Source: Exiguobacterium sp.
GTDB lineage: Bacteria > Bacillota > Bacilli > Exiguobacteriales > Exiguobacteriaceae
Assembly (NCBI RefSeq): GCF_020832205.1
Contig: NZ_JAFIFD010000043.1
Location: forward strand, 1-38,958
Length of the DNA stretch: 38,958 nucleotides
Direction of reading: 5' to 3'
How positions within the stretch are numbered: position 1 is the stretch's first letter; every line of letters starts with the position of its first letter. Positions 16,165-24,367 of this stretch are shown here, piece after piece. A program made the position numbers and the translations under genes. The notes beneath the pieces were generated by a model, which searched no databases, was not told where the DNA came from, and saw nothing but the letters and a program-made list of their open reading frames with translations.

Positions 16165-16348
16165 ACTGCCTTCCTCTCGGCTCAAACGTCACCAACCGTT
16201 CGACGCCGGCCATAATCGGCTTTGCCCGTCCGATGAGCTGTTGCGTCGCTGGTAACGTCAACGACTTCTGATGGGCGTCTTCACTTGCCCACACCTCATA
16301 GACGACAATCGAGTCGTCGTCGAGCGAGACGCTCACCCGATACGCCAT
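16163..16348 (-). CDS. half-length ABM-type (quinol monooxygenase-like) protein
   Basis: Only 61 residues from the ATG at 16348 (seven bases after AGGAGG), which resemble the second half of an antibiotic-biosynthesis-monooxygenase (ABM) domain: SLDDDSIVVYEVWASEDAHQ followed by a C-terminal strand RLVTFEPRG. Full ABM proteins are ~95 residues or longer and form dimers; the first strand and helix are absent here and the space upstream is the end of the exporter gene. It may be a shortened but folded relative or an N-terminally lost remnant. The earlier ATG at 16354 lies within the ribosome site. The family call is moderate. Confidence 0.55.
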   Translation of the reverse strand: MAYRVSVSLDDDSIVVYEVWASEDAHQKSLTLPATQQLIGRAKPIMAGVERLVTFEPRGRQ

Positions 16349-16350
16349 CT

Positions 16351-17301
16351 TCATCCCTCCTTCCCGTAGCGGTCAATCGAAATCGGTTTCTCCATTCCTT
16401 TTAGGGAGGCCCGGCTGTGAAGCGTGACACCGGCCATGACGAGCCCGATCCCTGCAAGCGACAGTCCCGACGGCAGCCCCGCCTTTAAGAAAAGGATCTC
16501 ACCGACGAGCGCGAACAGCACTTCGAGCGCCTGCGTCGCCTCGACCGTGGCGAGCCGTCCCATGTCGTGTTTGACGAGGTCGGTCGCCTTGAAGAAGAGC
16601 ACCGTCGCGATGACGCCGGACAGTAGCGCGACGAGGAGCGTCTGCGACACTTGTGCCCCCGACGGCGCACCAGTCGTCCACCCATACCCGAACAACAACA
16701 GCCACACCGGGAGCGAGCCGATGCACATGCCGAGGATACGCTCGAACACGTCCAGGTCGGTGTGGGCCATCATCTTGCGGTTGCCAAGCGGATAAGCGAA
16801 CGCCGCGACGAGCACGGGGAGCACCCCGATGAGGAGGAAACGCGGCTCGAAGTCGGCGAGGAACTCGACTTGCATGAGGACGACGCCGAGCAAGATGATG
16901 CCGGAGAAGCGGAGCGCCGGCCACGGGATCTGTTCGCGCGTCCCGTCTGAACGTTTAAACAGCGGCGACAACAGCGCCCCGGCGAGAATTGTCACTTGCC
17001 ACGTGCCGGCGATGAGCCAAGGTGGCGCGGCCTCGGCGGCGATGCAGATCGGCACGTAAAACAGACCAAATCCGACCGTCCCCCAGACGAGCCACGGCAT
17101 CGGCTCGCTCGAGAGTGCCCGGCGCACGCGGCTTATCCCGCCGCGTATGGCGACGACGAGGACGAGGAGCGGGATCATGAACAAAAAACGGAGCGAGGCG
17201 CTATACGCCCAGTGCCCGCCCCCGACGTGCATCGCTTCGTTCAACACGAACGTGCTCGCAAAAAACAAAGCGGCGAACACCCCAAATATGAGCGGACGCA
17301 T
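16351..17301 (-). CDS. DMT-superfamily exporter
   Basis: 316 residues with about 10 membrane segments, of the drug/metabolite transporter superfamily, multidrug-resistance efflux branch (PF13536-like): FGVFAALFFASTFVLNEAMH at the start, WLIAGTWQVTILAGALLSPLF in the middle, FKATDLVKHDMGRLATVEATQALEV late. It probably exports or imports a small metabolite; the substrate is unknown. The stop (TGA at 16351-16353) lies within the ribosome site of the small ABM-like gene, so those two genes are co-transcribed. Confidence 0.85.
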   Translation of the reverse strand: MRPLIFGVFAALFFASTFVLNEAMHVGGGHWAYSASLRFLFMIPLLVLVVAIRGGISRVRRALSSEPMPWLVWGTVGFGLFYVPICIAAEAAPPWLIAGTWQVTILAGALLSPLFKRSDGTREQIPWPALRFSGIILLGVVLMQVEFLADFEPRFLLIGVLPVLVAAFAYPLGNRKMMAHTDLDVFERILGMCIGSLPVWLLLFGYGWTTGAPSGAQVSQTLLVALLSGVIATVLFFKATDLVKHDMGRLATVEATQALEVLFALVGEILFLKAGLPSGLSLAGIGLVMAGVTLHSRASLKGMEKPISIDRYGKEG

Positions 17302-17384
17302 CGAATCCCTCCTTCCTGAATTCCCACTTGTTCCATAAGTTGTGTCAGATTCCCTGCCTCGACGAGTAAAATCGTTGTGAGCTT

Positions 17385-17393
17385 TGCTATACT
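17385..17393 (+). promoter_or_regulatory. extended -10 promoter of the yitT-like gene
   Basis: TGCTATACT, an extended -10 with one mismatch from TATAAT, ~31 bases before the ATG. No convincing -35 is present. Confidence 0.5.
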
Positions 17394-17423
17394 AGTAAGA
17401 AAAAGGAAAGGGGCGGATCCGCG

Positions 17424-18338
17424 ATGCAGCGTCCACCGATGCCTTCCCCGTCACCGGAGGAAGTGCAGCGCTTGAAGCGCGAACATAACCCGATCAAAGG
17501 GACGGAACTCGTCGCCAAAGGCCTCCTCCTCTTGTTCGGTGCGTTCATCTTCGCCATCGGGCTCGAGGCGTTCCTCGTCCCGAACCAAATCATCGACGGC
17601 GGCATCGTCGGCGTGTCGATCATCGTCTCGTACGTCTCCGGCACGAAACTCGCCATCTGGCTCGTCTTGTTCAACTTGCCGTTCATCTACTTCGGCTATC
17701 GCCAGATCGGGAAGACGTTCGCCGTCGTCACGCTCGTCGCCATTTTGCTCATGTCGGGCTTCACGATCCTGTTGCATTCGATCGAACCGTTCACGGACGA
17801 CTTGTTGTTGTCGACCGTCTTCGGCGGCTTCTTGCTCGGTGTCGGGATCGGTCTCGTCATCCGGGCCGGCGGGTCGCTCGACGGGACGGAGATTTTAGCG
17901 GTCTCTTTCACGAACCGGTTGCCGTTCTCCGTCGGCGAGATCGTCATGTTCTTCAACATTTTCATCTTAGGGACGGCCGGGTTCGTCTTCAGTTGGGACC
18001 GGGCGATGTACTCGCTCCTCACTTACTTCATCGCCTTCAAGACGATCGACGTCGTCTTAGAAGGACTCGACCAGTCGAAGGCGGCGTGGATCATCACGAC
18101 GTCGCCGGAAGATGTCGGCCAGGCGATCATGGACCGGCTCGGCCGCGGCGTGACGTATCTCCACGGCGAAGGCGCCTATACGGGCGACGGCAAGAAAGTC
18201 GTCTTCACGGTCATCAGCCGGTTAGAAGAGACGAAGCTGAAAGACATCCTCGACGATTACGACGACAAAGCGTTCCTCGCCATCGGCAACATCCACGACG
18301 TCCGGGGCGGGCAGTTCAAAAAGAAAAACATCCACTAA
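17424..18338 (+). CDS. YitT-family membrane protein
   Basis: 304 residues. About five membrane segments (DUF161 half, about residues 28-215: FGAFIFAIGLEAFLVPNQII, GGIVGVSII, IGLVIRAGGSLDGTEILA) are followed by a cytosolic DUF2179 domain (about 222-290: AAWIITTSPEDVGQAIMDRL, GVTYLHGEGAYTGDGKKVVF). This is the standard YitT architecture. The N terminus is proline-rich (MQRPPMPSPSPEE). A transport function is often proposed for YitT proteins but the substrate is not established. The gene is monocistronic, ending in a perfect palindromic terminator. Confidence 0.9.
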   Translation: MQRPPMPSPSPEEVQRLKREHNPIKGTELVAKGLLLLFGAFIFAIGLEAFLVPNQIIDGGIVGVSIIVSYVSGTKLAIWLVLFNLPFIYFGYRQIGKTFAVVTLVAILLMSGFTILLHSIEPFTDDLLLSTVFGGFLLGVGIGLVIRAGGSLDGTEILAVSFTNRLPFSVGEIVMFFNIFILGTAGFVFSWDRAMYSLLTYFIAFKTIDVVLEGLDQSKAAWIITTSPEDVGQAIMDRLGRGVTYLHGEGAYTGDGKKVVFTVISRLEETKLKDILDDYDDKAFLAIGNIHDVRGGQFKKKNIH

Positions 18339-18362
18339 AAAATCGGCCGCGGCCGATTTTTT
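18337..18362. terminator. palindromic bidirectional terminator
   Basis: AAAAAATCGGCC followed by its own reverse complement, a 26-base dyad with GC core between convergent yitT-like and GGDEF genes. Confidence 0.9.
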
Positions 18363-18364
18363 GT

Positions 18365-19420
18365 TTACCCGATTTTCACTTGGTCGCGCCCGTTCGTCTT
18401 CGCCGCATAGAGCGCGGCGTCGGCCCGCTCGAAGACGAGCGTGCCCGGTTCGGCGTGGGCGAGTGACGCCCCGACCGAGATCGTCATCGGGATGACCTGT
18501 CCTTCGAACGTATACGTCGACTCGCGCACGACGCGGACGAGCCGCTCGGCGAGCTCGGTGACGTCCGTCGTGTCTTCGAGTACCATCAAAAACTCTTCCC
18601 CGCCGTAGCGCCCGACGAAGCCTTCAGCCGGACACTGTTCGCGAAGCGTCGCTCCGATCTGACGGAGCGCCTCGTCGCCGGCCCGATGCCCGTATGTATC
18701 GTTCAACTGCTTGAACCGGTCGATGTCGATGACGAACAACGCCCACGGTACGCCGGATGCCTCCACGTCGTTCAACCGTTCGAGCGTCATGTACCGGTTC
18801 GGGAGCCCCGTCAATTCGTCGATCGTCGCCCGCTGCGTATGGAGCCGAAACATGCGTAAATGCGTCTCGATCTGTTTCGCGACCCAGTAGCACATCCAAC
18901 CGCCGAAGAATGTCATGACGAAATACGGCAAAAACACATTTGTGAACGCATGCATCGGAACGTTACCGGCGATGCGGAACAAGACGAGTACGGCTCCAAA
19001 TACTAAATAGGCCGAGTATAAGTGACCGCGCCGCAATGACAATCGATTCAATACGAGCGATAAGACGAAGAACAAGCCGAGCGTGCCAAACGAGCGGATC
19101 AACTGATCGGTCATACCGTCGAGGCCGAAGCGACCAAGAAGTGTGAGCCCAATCGTCACCCCGACCCCGACCGGTCCGGCATACGCCGCCGCCAAGGCGA
19201 GCGGGATGATGCGAAGGTCGATGCGCGCGTCTTCGACCGAGAACGAATTAACGGTCAACAAGACAGCCGCAATCCCCATCGCGAGCCCGAAAGACATCCG
19301 CACGGCGAGCGGCGACGCCGATTGAATCGGCAAGACGTGGCGCATGAGGTAGAGCGTGAGCGACAACAACAAATAGATGATGCTGATATTGATGAAGAAG
19401 ATATTGACAACTTGACCCAA
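18365..19420 (-). CDS. membrane diguanylate cyclase (5TMR-LYT + GGDEF)
   Basis: Makes cyclic di-GMP from two GTP, a signal that usually lowers motility. The N-terminal half has about six hydrophobic segments of the 5TMR-LYT type (AAAYAGPVGVGVTIGLTLLGR is a typical part). The C-terminal GGDEF domain starts near DELTGLPNR and has FVIDIDRFKQLND and the active-site RYGGEEF (about residue 275). No RxxD inhibitory site precedes GGEEF. I prefer the TTG at 19420, because a promoter (19454-19483) lies downstream of the earlier ATG at 19492 and GGAAAGG is upstream of the TTG; this start is not certain. The gene lies immediately downstream of csrA. Confidence 0.85.
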   Translation of the reverse strand: MGQVVNIFFINISIIYLLLSLTLYLMRHVLPIQSASPLAVRMSFGLAMGIAAVLLTVNSFSVEDARIDLRIIPLALAAAYAGPVGVGVTIGLTLLGRFGLDGMTDQLIRSFGTLGLFFVLSLVLNRLSLRRGHLYSAYLVFGAVLVLFRIAGNVPMHAFTNVFLPYFVMTFFGGWMCYWVAKQIETHLRMFRLHTQRATIDELTGLPNRYMTLERLNDVEASGVPWALFVIDIDRFKQLNDTYGHRAGDEALRQIGATLREQCPAEGFVGRYGGEEFLMVLEDTTDVTELAERLVRVVRESTYTFEGQVIPMTISVGASLAHAEPGTLVFERADAALYAAKTNGRDQVKIG

Positions 19421-19453
19421 ACGACCGCGCCCTTTCCCCGAAATTTCCCATCT

Positions 19454-19483
19454 ATCGTATCGTAACCGTATGACCGATGTCAC
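19454..19483 (-). promoter_or_regulatory. possible SigA promoter of the GGDEF gene
   Basis: Minus strand GTGACA (19478-19483), 18 bases, TACGAT (19454-19459). If used, the transcript starts inside the longest open frame, which favours the downstream TTG start. Confidence 0.45.
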
Positions 19484-19506
19484 CCCGTACAAAAAATCTT
19501 GACGCT

Positions 19507-19535
19507 AAAAAGCCGAAAGCTCACGCTTCCGACTT
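19507..19535 (-). terminator. terminator of the fliW-csrA end of the flagellar operon
   Basis: Minus strand GTCGGAAGC, GTGA loop, GCTTTCGGC and five Ts. The stem overlaps the last codons of csrA. Confidence 0.8.
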
Positions 19536-19748
19536 GTTTTGCATCATCTGTCGCATCAAGTTGGCACTGTCCCGGGCCGACTCGTTCTCGGTTTGCATTT
19601 GGACGTACACTTCGTGGCGGTGGATGTCGATATGGCGCGGGGCGTCAATGCCGAGCTTCACTTGGTCGCCTTCGATTGCGAGCACCGTCAGCGTCACATC
19701 GTCGCCGATATGAATCGCCTCGCCTTGTTTTCGTTTCAATACGAGCAT
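19521..19748 (-). CDS. csrA: carbon storage regulator CsrA
   Basis: A small RNA-binding dimer that blocks translation of flagellin mRNA until FliW titrates it. 75 residues, starting [18 protein letters not shown] with the family pattern, then [19 protein letters not shown], the RNA-contact region. It overlaps fliW by one base (TGATG). The hag leader in this window has the two GGA elements expected of its target. The C-terminal tail is normal for Bacillota. Confidence 0.97.
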   Translation of the reverse strand: MLVLKRKQGEAIHIGDDVTLTVLAIEGDQVKLGIDAPRHIDIHRHEVYVQMQTENESARDSANLMRQMMQNKSEA

Positions 19749-20185
19749 CAGCGCACCTCCGCTGTCTGGCCGCCGAGCGGGTAACGGGCCGGGTAGGCGT
19801 CATCTAGGATGACTTGCTTGCCGCGGCGCTCGTTCGTCTCGATGACGATCGGGGCCTTCAAGTTGAGCGTCGACGTATCGAACGGCTCGCGGAGCGTGAC
19901 GATGGCGTACACGGAGACGTGTTCGGCCTCATCGATGCCGAGCTGGTCTTTCGCCCCGTCCGTCAACTCGAACGCGTAATCCGGCTTGTGCCAGAACGGG
20001 TTCGTCACGACGAAAGCGCACGCCTTGTCCTCGAGCGACTGGAGCGACCAGAACGGGAGCTCATCGCCATACGGGATTAAGACGAAAGTCTTCGAGTCCG
20101 GGAAGCCCGGGATCTCGCTGACGAACGAGATCGTCTCTTCTTCTTTTACTTCGATCTTGCCAAAATAATCTGTCTCAATGAACAT
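19748..20185 (-). CDS. fliW: flagellar assembly factor FliW
   Basis: Binds flagellin and, alternatively, CsrA. When flagellin is secreted, FliW is freed and inhibits CsrA, so flagellin synthesis matches export. 145 residues with the family features [20 protein letters not shown] near the start and [21 protein letters not shown]. The ATG at 20185 is 15 bases after the yviE stop, and the last base is shared with the csrA start. Confidence 0.96.
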   Translation of the reverse strand: MFIETDYFGKIEVKEEETISFVSEIPGFPDSKTFVLIPYGDELPFWSLQSLEDKACAFVVTNPFWHKPDYAFELTDGAKDQLGIDEAEHVSVYAIVTLREPFDTSTLNLKAPIVIETNERRGKQVILDDAYPARYPLGGQTAEVR

Positions 20186-20200
20186 GGATTGTCCTCACTT

Positions 20201-20776
20201 TCAACGCGTCTCATCATACATGCCACCGACCGGCCACATCTCGAGCGACGCCTGTTGACGGAGCGAAATGTCCGTCGTCCACGGCGTGAACGAGATGTCG
20301 GTCGGGGTGAGCGATACATCAATCTGGGCCGGTATCACGTTCCACTCGATTTTGACATCCGCCGGCGTATACGTCAACTTGACGCGGTCGATCGACTTCG
20401 GCATGAAGTCGAGGTCCGCGATCGGGTACGGGTCGTTCACTTTGCTCGCGGCGATGCGCGGGATCGGGTTGCCGTTCTCAATGCGCATGAGCTGGTCGCC
20501 TTCGCTTGCGGCCATGCTCGTCGCCTCGCGCGCGCCTTGTTCCCCGAGCTGCCCGAAATGGCGGCCGAGTTCGAGCGCGCCTTTCAAGTTGCTCTCGCTC
20601 CTAGCGACCGACGAGTCGACCTCGAGCGTGCCTGGCGTCGTTCGTTGCGTCATCTCGGCCTTGCCTTGGGTCATCGATACGTCGGCCCGGCCTTGTCTCA
20701 TCTCGAGCACGGGTCGGTTCGACGTCATCTGGATCGCGGCGAACGTCTGCCGCATCTCAAGTCTCGCGAGATTCAT
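20201..20776 (-). CDS. yviE: YviE / DUF6470 family flagellar-operon protein
   Basis: 191 residues, the same length as B. subtilis YviE and in the same place between flgL and fliW. The N terminus MNLARLEMRQTFAAIQMTS and repeated short strands (ADVSMTQGKAEM, ISFTPWTTDISL) are typical of the family. It has no membrane segment or signal. The role is unknown beyond its flagellar-operon position. The start is six bases after the flgL stop. Confidence 0.88.
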   Translation of the reverse strand: MNLARLEMRQTFAAIQMTSNRPVLEMRQGRADVSMTQGKAEMTQRTTPGTLEVDSSVARSESNLKGALELGRHFGQLGEQGAREATSMAASEGDQLMRIENGNPIPRIAASKVNDPYPIADLDFMPKSIDRVKLTYTPADVKIEWNVIPAQIDVSLTPTDISFTPWTTDISLRQQASLEMWPVGGMYDETR

Positions 20777-20782
20777 CGGCGC

Positions 20783-21712
20783 TTACCGGAGGAAATCGAG
20801 GAGCGTCGGCTGGATGATGCGGGCGCCGGCCGACAATGCGGCCCGGTGCACGGTCTCGTGGGATTTGAGCTCCATGATGACGCGCTCGATGTCGATGTCT
20901 TCGTTGTTTGACATGATCGTCTTCGCGATGATCTCGTGGTCTTGCAGACGGTTGTCGACGAGCTCCAACCGGTTCGCGCGCGCCCCGAGCTCGGCCCGTT
21001 CCGTGATCAAGCCTTGACCGAGTTTGTCGAGCGTCGCAAGTTCCGCTGACAAGTCCGCCCCGCCCGACGTCTCGTCGCCAAGGAGGCGGCTCAAGTTGCG
21101 GAGCCCTTCGAACAAGTCACGTCCGAAGATCGTCTCCGGCTGCATGTTCACTTGCATCTTGATGCCTTTTGACACTTCGAACTCGATCTTCCCGCTATTG
21201 GCCGGGACACCACCTGTGTAAATCGAATCGACGTCTAGCGCCGGGTCGGCGAGGAACGCCTTCAGCGCCGTCATGTCGACGAGTGGCGCGTCCGTCTTCG
21301 TGCCGTTATAGATGTACTTCTCGCCCGACTTCGAGTTGGCGAGCGAGCCGATATGTTCGACGAGCTGGTCGATCTCACTCTTGATGATGGCGCGTTGCGA
21401 CGCCTCGTACGTGTCGTTCGCCGCTTGCGTCGTCAGTTCACGGATCCGTTTGACGGCTTCCGTCACTTCGCTCAGCGTCGAGTCGGTCAAGTCCATCCAG
21501 CTCGTCGCCTCGCTGACGTTGCGGCGGAACTGGTCGACTTCGCGCACCTCGGTCCGATAGCGGATGCCTTGCATCGCGACGACCGGGTCCTCAGAGGCGC
21601 GTTGGATCCGCTTCCCGCTGATGAGTTGTTCCTGCACTTTCGCGAGCGTGTTATAGCTTGAAGACAAGTGCTTCAAGTTCGTCTGTGTGAGCATCGTTTG
21701 TGTGACACGCAT
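20783..21712 (-). CDS. flgL: flagellar hook-associated protein 3 FlgL
   Basis: Second hook-filament junction protein, exported via the flagellar apparatus. 309 residues with flagellin-like termini: MRVTQTMLTQTNLKHLSSSY at the start, the Q-x-x-SGKRIQRASEDPV segment, and a C-terminal NEDIDIERVIMELKSHETVH. It begins six bases after the flgK stop (GGGAGGT ribosome site) and is in the flgN-flgK-flgL-yviE-fliW-csrA transcript. Confidence 0.96.
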   Translation of the reverse strand: MRVTQTMLTQTNLKHLSSSYNTLAKVQEQLISGKRIQRASEDPVVAMQGIRYRTEVREVDQFRRNVSEATSWMDLTDSTLSEVTEAVKRIRELTTQAANDTYEASQRAIIKSEIDQLVEHIGSLANSKSGEKYIYNGTKTDAPLVDMTALKAFLADPALDVDSIYTGGVPANSGKIEFEVSKGIKMQVNMQPETIFGRDLFEGLRNLSRLLGDETSGGADLSAELATLDKLGQGLITERAELGARANRLELVDNRLQDHEIIAKTIMSNNEDIDIERVIMELKSHETVHRAALSAGARIIQPTLLDFLR

Positions 21713-21718
21713 CAGTCA

Positions 21719-23209
21719 TTACCTCCCTACGATTCCCATACCGTTGATGATTTTGTCGAGCATCTCGTCGACGGCGGTGATGTTCCGTGCCGCCGCGTTG
21801 TAGGCGTGCTGGTACTGGATCATCATCGTCATCTCCTCATCGAGCGACACGGCGCTCACCGCCATGCGGCGCTGGTCTGAGCTCGCCATGAGGGCGAACG
21901 TGCTCTTGGCGAGGCGTCCGCTCTGGTCGGCGGCGACGGCCATGTTGCCGATGACGTTTTGATAATATTTGCCGATCGACGTGTCGGTCGTGACCGATCC
22001 GTTGAAGGCGAGCGCTTTCGACTTCAAGTCGGCGAGCGCGAGCGCACCGCTGCCGTCCCCGATGTTGCCGTCTTTTGAGGCGGCGATCAAATCAAGGTTT
22101 TTCATGATCGTATCGCTCACTTTGATTGTCGCGGCACTGTCGACGTTCGCGAAGAAGTCGTTCGTCCCGTCCAAGCCTTTGGCGTCCTTGTTCTCACCAT
22201 GCGCCGTGTTGAACGCCGAGGCGAACTGTTTCGCCATCTCGTCCAAGTCTTTGAGCATCGTCGTGAAGGCGCCATCCGCAGCTTCTGGACCATCGACCGA
22301 ACCGTACATCTCGACGAGCGCTTTCCACTTCCCGTTCGGCATGTCGGCGTGCGTCAAATCGGTGACCGTATCGGCCGCGTCCGTCATCTTCAAGTTATCG
22401 AACTTGCCGGTGCCCCCTGAGATACCGTCAACGAGCGTCACGTCTTGTCCGTTGATCGTGACGCGGATGTCAAGGCGACCTTCGGCGACGCGTTGCGAGT
22501 TGCCGCGCGTCTCACCGTTCAAGTAATCGACCGGGACGCGTTTGAAGTCCATGTACTGGGCGAGCTCGTCCATGTAGCGGTCGCGCTCGTCGTACAGCTC
22601 GTTCGGCAACACGCCGAGCGGTTCGGCGTCACCGATTTGACGGTTGACGTTCGCGATCTTCGTCATAAGGTCATTGACTTTCTTCACGACGACGTCCGCT
22701 TCCGACTTCAAGTCATCTTGGACTTTCGTCAAAGAAGACGACATGTAGTTGAACGTCTCCGTGAGCGTCATCGCCCGTTGGCGTACGACACTGCGGGCAC
22801 CGGTGTCATCCGGATTGACCGACAAGTCTTGGAGCGACGCCCAGAACAAGTCGAGCGATTTGGCGAGGCCGTTCTCTGACGGCTCGTTGATGATGTCTTC
22901 CATCCGGCCGAACGCCGCTTGTTTCGTCGCGTAAAACGCGTTCTTAACCGACTCGTCCCGGTACTGCTGGTCGATCATCAAGTCGCGGATGCGGGCGAGC
23001 GTTTCGCCGCGGACCCCGGTCCCGAACTGTCCGGCTTTCGTCCCGCCAAAGTTGACGCTCAGCTGCTCGGTCATGCCGATCGTCAGGCGTTGGCGCGAGT
23101 AGCCCGGATTGGAGGCGTTGGCGACGTTGTTGCCGGTCGCCTGGAGCGCCCATTGGTGCGTCGACAGGCTGCGGCGTGCCGTCTCTAATCCCATAAATGT
23201 TGAACCCAT
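21719..23209 (-). CDS. flgK: flagellar hook-associated protein 1 FlgK
   Basis: First hook-filament junction protein. 496 residues. The N-terminal rod-type motif ATGNNVANASNPGYSRQR and the C-terminal SLDEEMTMMIQYQHAYNAAARNI are characteristic. The ATG at 23209 (MGSTFMGLETARR) has GGGGGA seven bases upstream; the internal ATG four codons on is less well placed. FlgN, the next gene upstream, is its expected export chaperone. Confidence 0.97.
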   Translation of the reverse strand: MGSTFMGLETARRSLSTHQWALQATGNNVANASNPGYSRQRLTIGMTEQLSVNFGGTKAGQFGTGVRGETLARIRDLMIDQQYRDESVKNAFYATKQAAFGRMEDIINEPSENGLAKSLDLFWASLQDLSVNPDDTGARSVVRQRAMTLTETFNYMSSSLTKVQDDLKSEADVVVKKVNDLMTKIANVNRQIGDAEPLGVLPNELYDERDRYMDELAQYMDFKRVPVDYLNGETRGNSQRVAEGRLDIRVTINGQDVTLVDGISGGTGKFDNLKMTDAADTVTDLTHADMPNGKWKALVEMYGSVDGPEAADGAFTTMLKDLDEMAKQFASAFNTAHGENKDAKGLDGTNDFFANVDSAATIKVSDTIMKNLDLIAASKDGNIGDGSGALALADLKSKALAFNGSVTTDTSIGKYYQNVIGNMAVAADQSGRLAKSTFALMASSDQRRMAVSAVSLDEEMTMMIQYQHAYNAAARNITAVDEMLDKIINGMGIVGR

Positions 23210-23221
23210 GAATCTTCCCCC

Positions 23222-23578
23222 TTATACGTCGCGGCTGAACGAGCGCGTCTCGAACGCTTGTTGGCCGTAAGTGAAGTCGTCTGCCTCTGGCATGAGCATG
23301 TCGAGATGCCAGTTGATGTAGTTCAGTGACTGCTCGAGCAAGGCGGCGTTCAATTCGTTCTGCCGTTTCAGTTCGAACAGCACCGGTCGTAGCGCTTCTT
23401 TCTCTTCATCGTCCAAAACGAGCAAACCTTGAAGCCGTTCCGCTTCTTTTTGTGTAATTTGGCGAATGAGTTTCGCTTCTTCTTTGACGAGCGCGCTGAA
23501 AGCGGGCATGTCGCCTTGGACGAGCTGGCGTTCCTTCTCGTAGGCGAGTTCGAGTAAACGTGTATGTAATGTGAGCAT
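23222..23578 (-). CDS. flgN: flagellar export chaperone FlgN
   Basis: Binds FlgK and FlgL before export. 118 residues from the ATG at 23578 with GGAGAG upstream; a helical, charged protein with LTLHTRLLELAYEKERQLVQG near the start and a long helix KEEALRPVLFELKRQNELN. The same frame extends to an ATG at 23659 with GAGG seven bases upstream, which would add 27 residues. That extension is translated through the terminator at 23596-23641, so it may be regulatory. Identification rests on size, helical pattern and position, which fit B. subtilis yvyG. Confidence 0.85.
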   Translation of the reverse strand: MLTLHTRLLELAYEKERQLVQGDMPAFSALVKEEAKLIRQITQKEAERLQGLLVLDDEEKEALRPVLFELKRQNELNAALLEQSLNYINWHLDMLMPEADDFTYGQQAFETRSFSRDV

Positions 23579-23595
23579 AAGTCTCTCCTTTTTCC

Positions 23596-23641
23596 AAAAA
23601 AAGAGCCGACTAAAAAAGGGGTTCCCTTGTCTAGTCAGCTT
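23596..23641 (-). terminator. intrinsic terminator between flgM and flgN
   Basis: Minus strand AGCTGACTA pairs with TAGTCGGCT (one wobble), with a second pairing AAGGG/CCCTT inside, and ends in seven Ts. It lies just before the flgN ribosome site, leaving no room for a promoter, so downstream flagellar genes need read-through. Confidence 0.8.
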
Positions 23642-23689
23642 CCGTGCCGTGTTATCCATGCGAAGGCCTCAAGCGGACCTCGCTTCCAT

Positions 23690-23941
23690 TCATCCTTGTA
23701 GAAAGCGTTTGGCGATGTCGCGCGCGTCCCGTGAATACGTCCCTGCGTCGATTTCGGCCTTCAAGGCGTTGATCTTCTCGAGACGATCCGGATGTTTCAC
23801 CGGTTCTTCAAACCGGGCGCGGGCTTCCGCCGATATCGATATTCGGTCCGTTTGGCGTGTTGGCTCGGGCTTCGTCTCGGCTTGCGTTTTCTTCTCATAA
23901 GTGTTCGGTAAATGTACCCACTTGGCAGAATCGATGCGCAT
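23690..23941 (-). CDS. flgM: anti-sigma-D factor FlgM
   Basis: Holds SigD inactive until the hook-basal body is finished, then is lost by export or inhibition. 83 residues: a variable, charged N-terminal half (TYEKKTQAETKPEP) and the C-terminal sigma-binding half with DRISISAEARARFE and DRLEKINALKAEIDAGTYS, ending DARDIAKRFL. It lies between yvyF and flgN as in B. subtilis. The only SigD promoter seen upstream is that of yvyF. Confidence 0.93.
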   Translation of the reverse strand: MRIDSAKWVHLPNTYEKKTQAETKPEPTRQTDRISISAEARARFEEPVKHPDRLEKINALKAEIDAGTYSRDARDIAKRFLQG

Positions 23942-23964
23942 GCGTGTCCCCCCTCTTCATGATG

Positions 23965-24354
23965 TTAGTCCAAACGATAAGCGCGAGCGCTTGATTTCGT
24001 GACACTGGCTTGCAAATGTTGAAGTTCCTGCTGCAAGTCGTTCTGGCAGCTGGCACATACTTTGCCTGCGTTCGTCGGTTTCCCGCAACGGACGCAACTG
24101 ATGGCAAGTGCCGGATTGTCCTTGATGATCAAACGTCCTTCATGGATGTATCGCGTGATATCAAGTTCGGAGACGCCTGTCGCTTCGACGAGGGCCCCGA
24201 TCGTTGTCTGTTTGTTGGCTGGTTCGCGGATGAAGTCGCGCACTTTCAAGAAGTTTTGAAAATCGACCTCACTGCAAGACGGACAGTATGGCGAGCGGCC
24301 CTGTTTCATGAACAAGCGCCCGCACTTTTGACAAGTTGTAGCTTCCAATGTCAT
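23965..24354 (-). CDS. yvyF: YvyF flagellar-operon zinc-motif protein
   Basis: 129 residues of the TIGR03826/YvyF family, next to flgM in many Bacillota. Two zinc-type cysteine clusters are visible: CQKCGRLFMKQGRSPYCPSC at the start and CVRCGKPTNAGKVCASC near residue 95. In between lies an HTH-like stretch (TIGALVEATGVSELDITRYIHEG). Probably a regulator of late flagellar expression; function is unproven. A SigD promoter overlaps the end of comFC. The ATG at 24354 is very close to its AGAGGTGA; the TTG at 24348 has better spacing. Confidence 0.88.
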   Translation of the reverse strand: MTLEATTCQKCGRLFMKQGRSPYCPSCSEVDFQNFLKVRDFIREPANKQTTIGALVEATGVSELDITRYIHEGRLIIKDNPALAISCVRCGKPTNAGKVCASCQNDLQQELQHLQASVTKSSARAYRLD

Positions 24355-24367
24355 TCACCTCTGCCCT

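Noticed and set aside
23810-23836. SigD-like -10 GCCGATAT on the plus strand inside flgM
   Set aside because: The -35 at N15 reads AAAC rather than TAAA and it would be antisense within coding sequence; likely chance.
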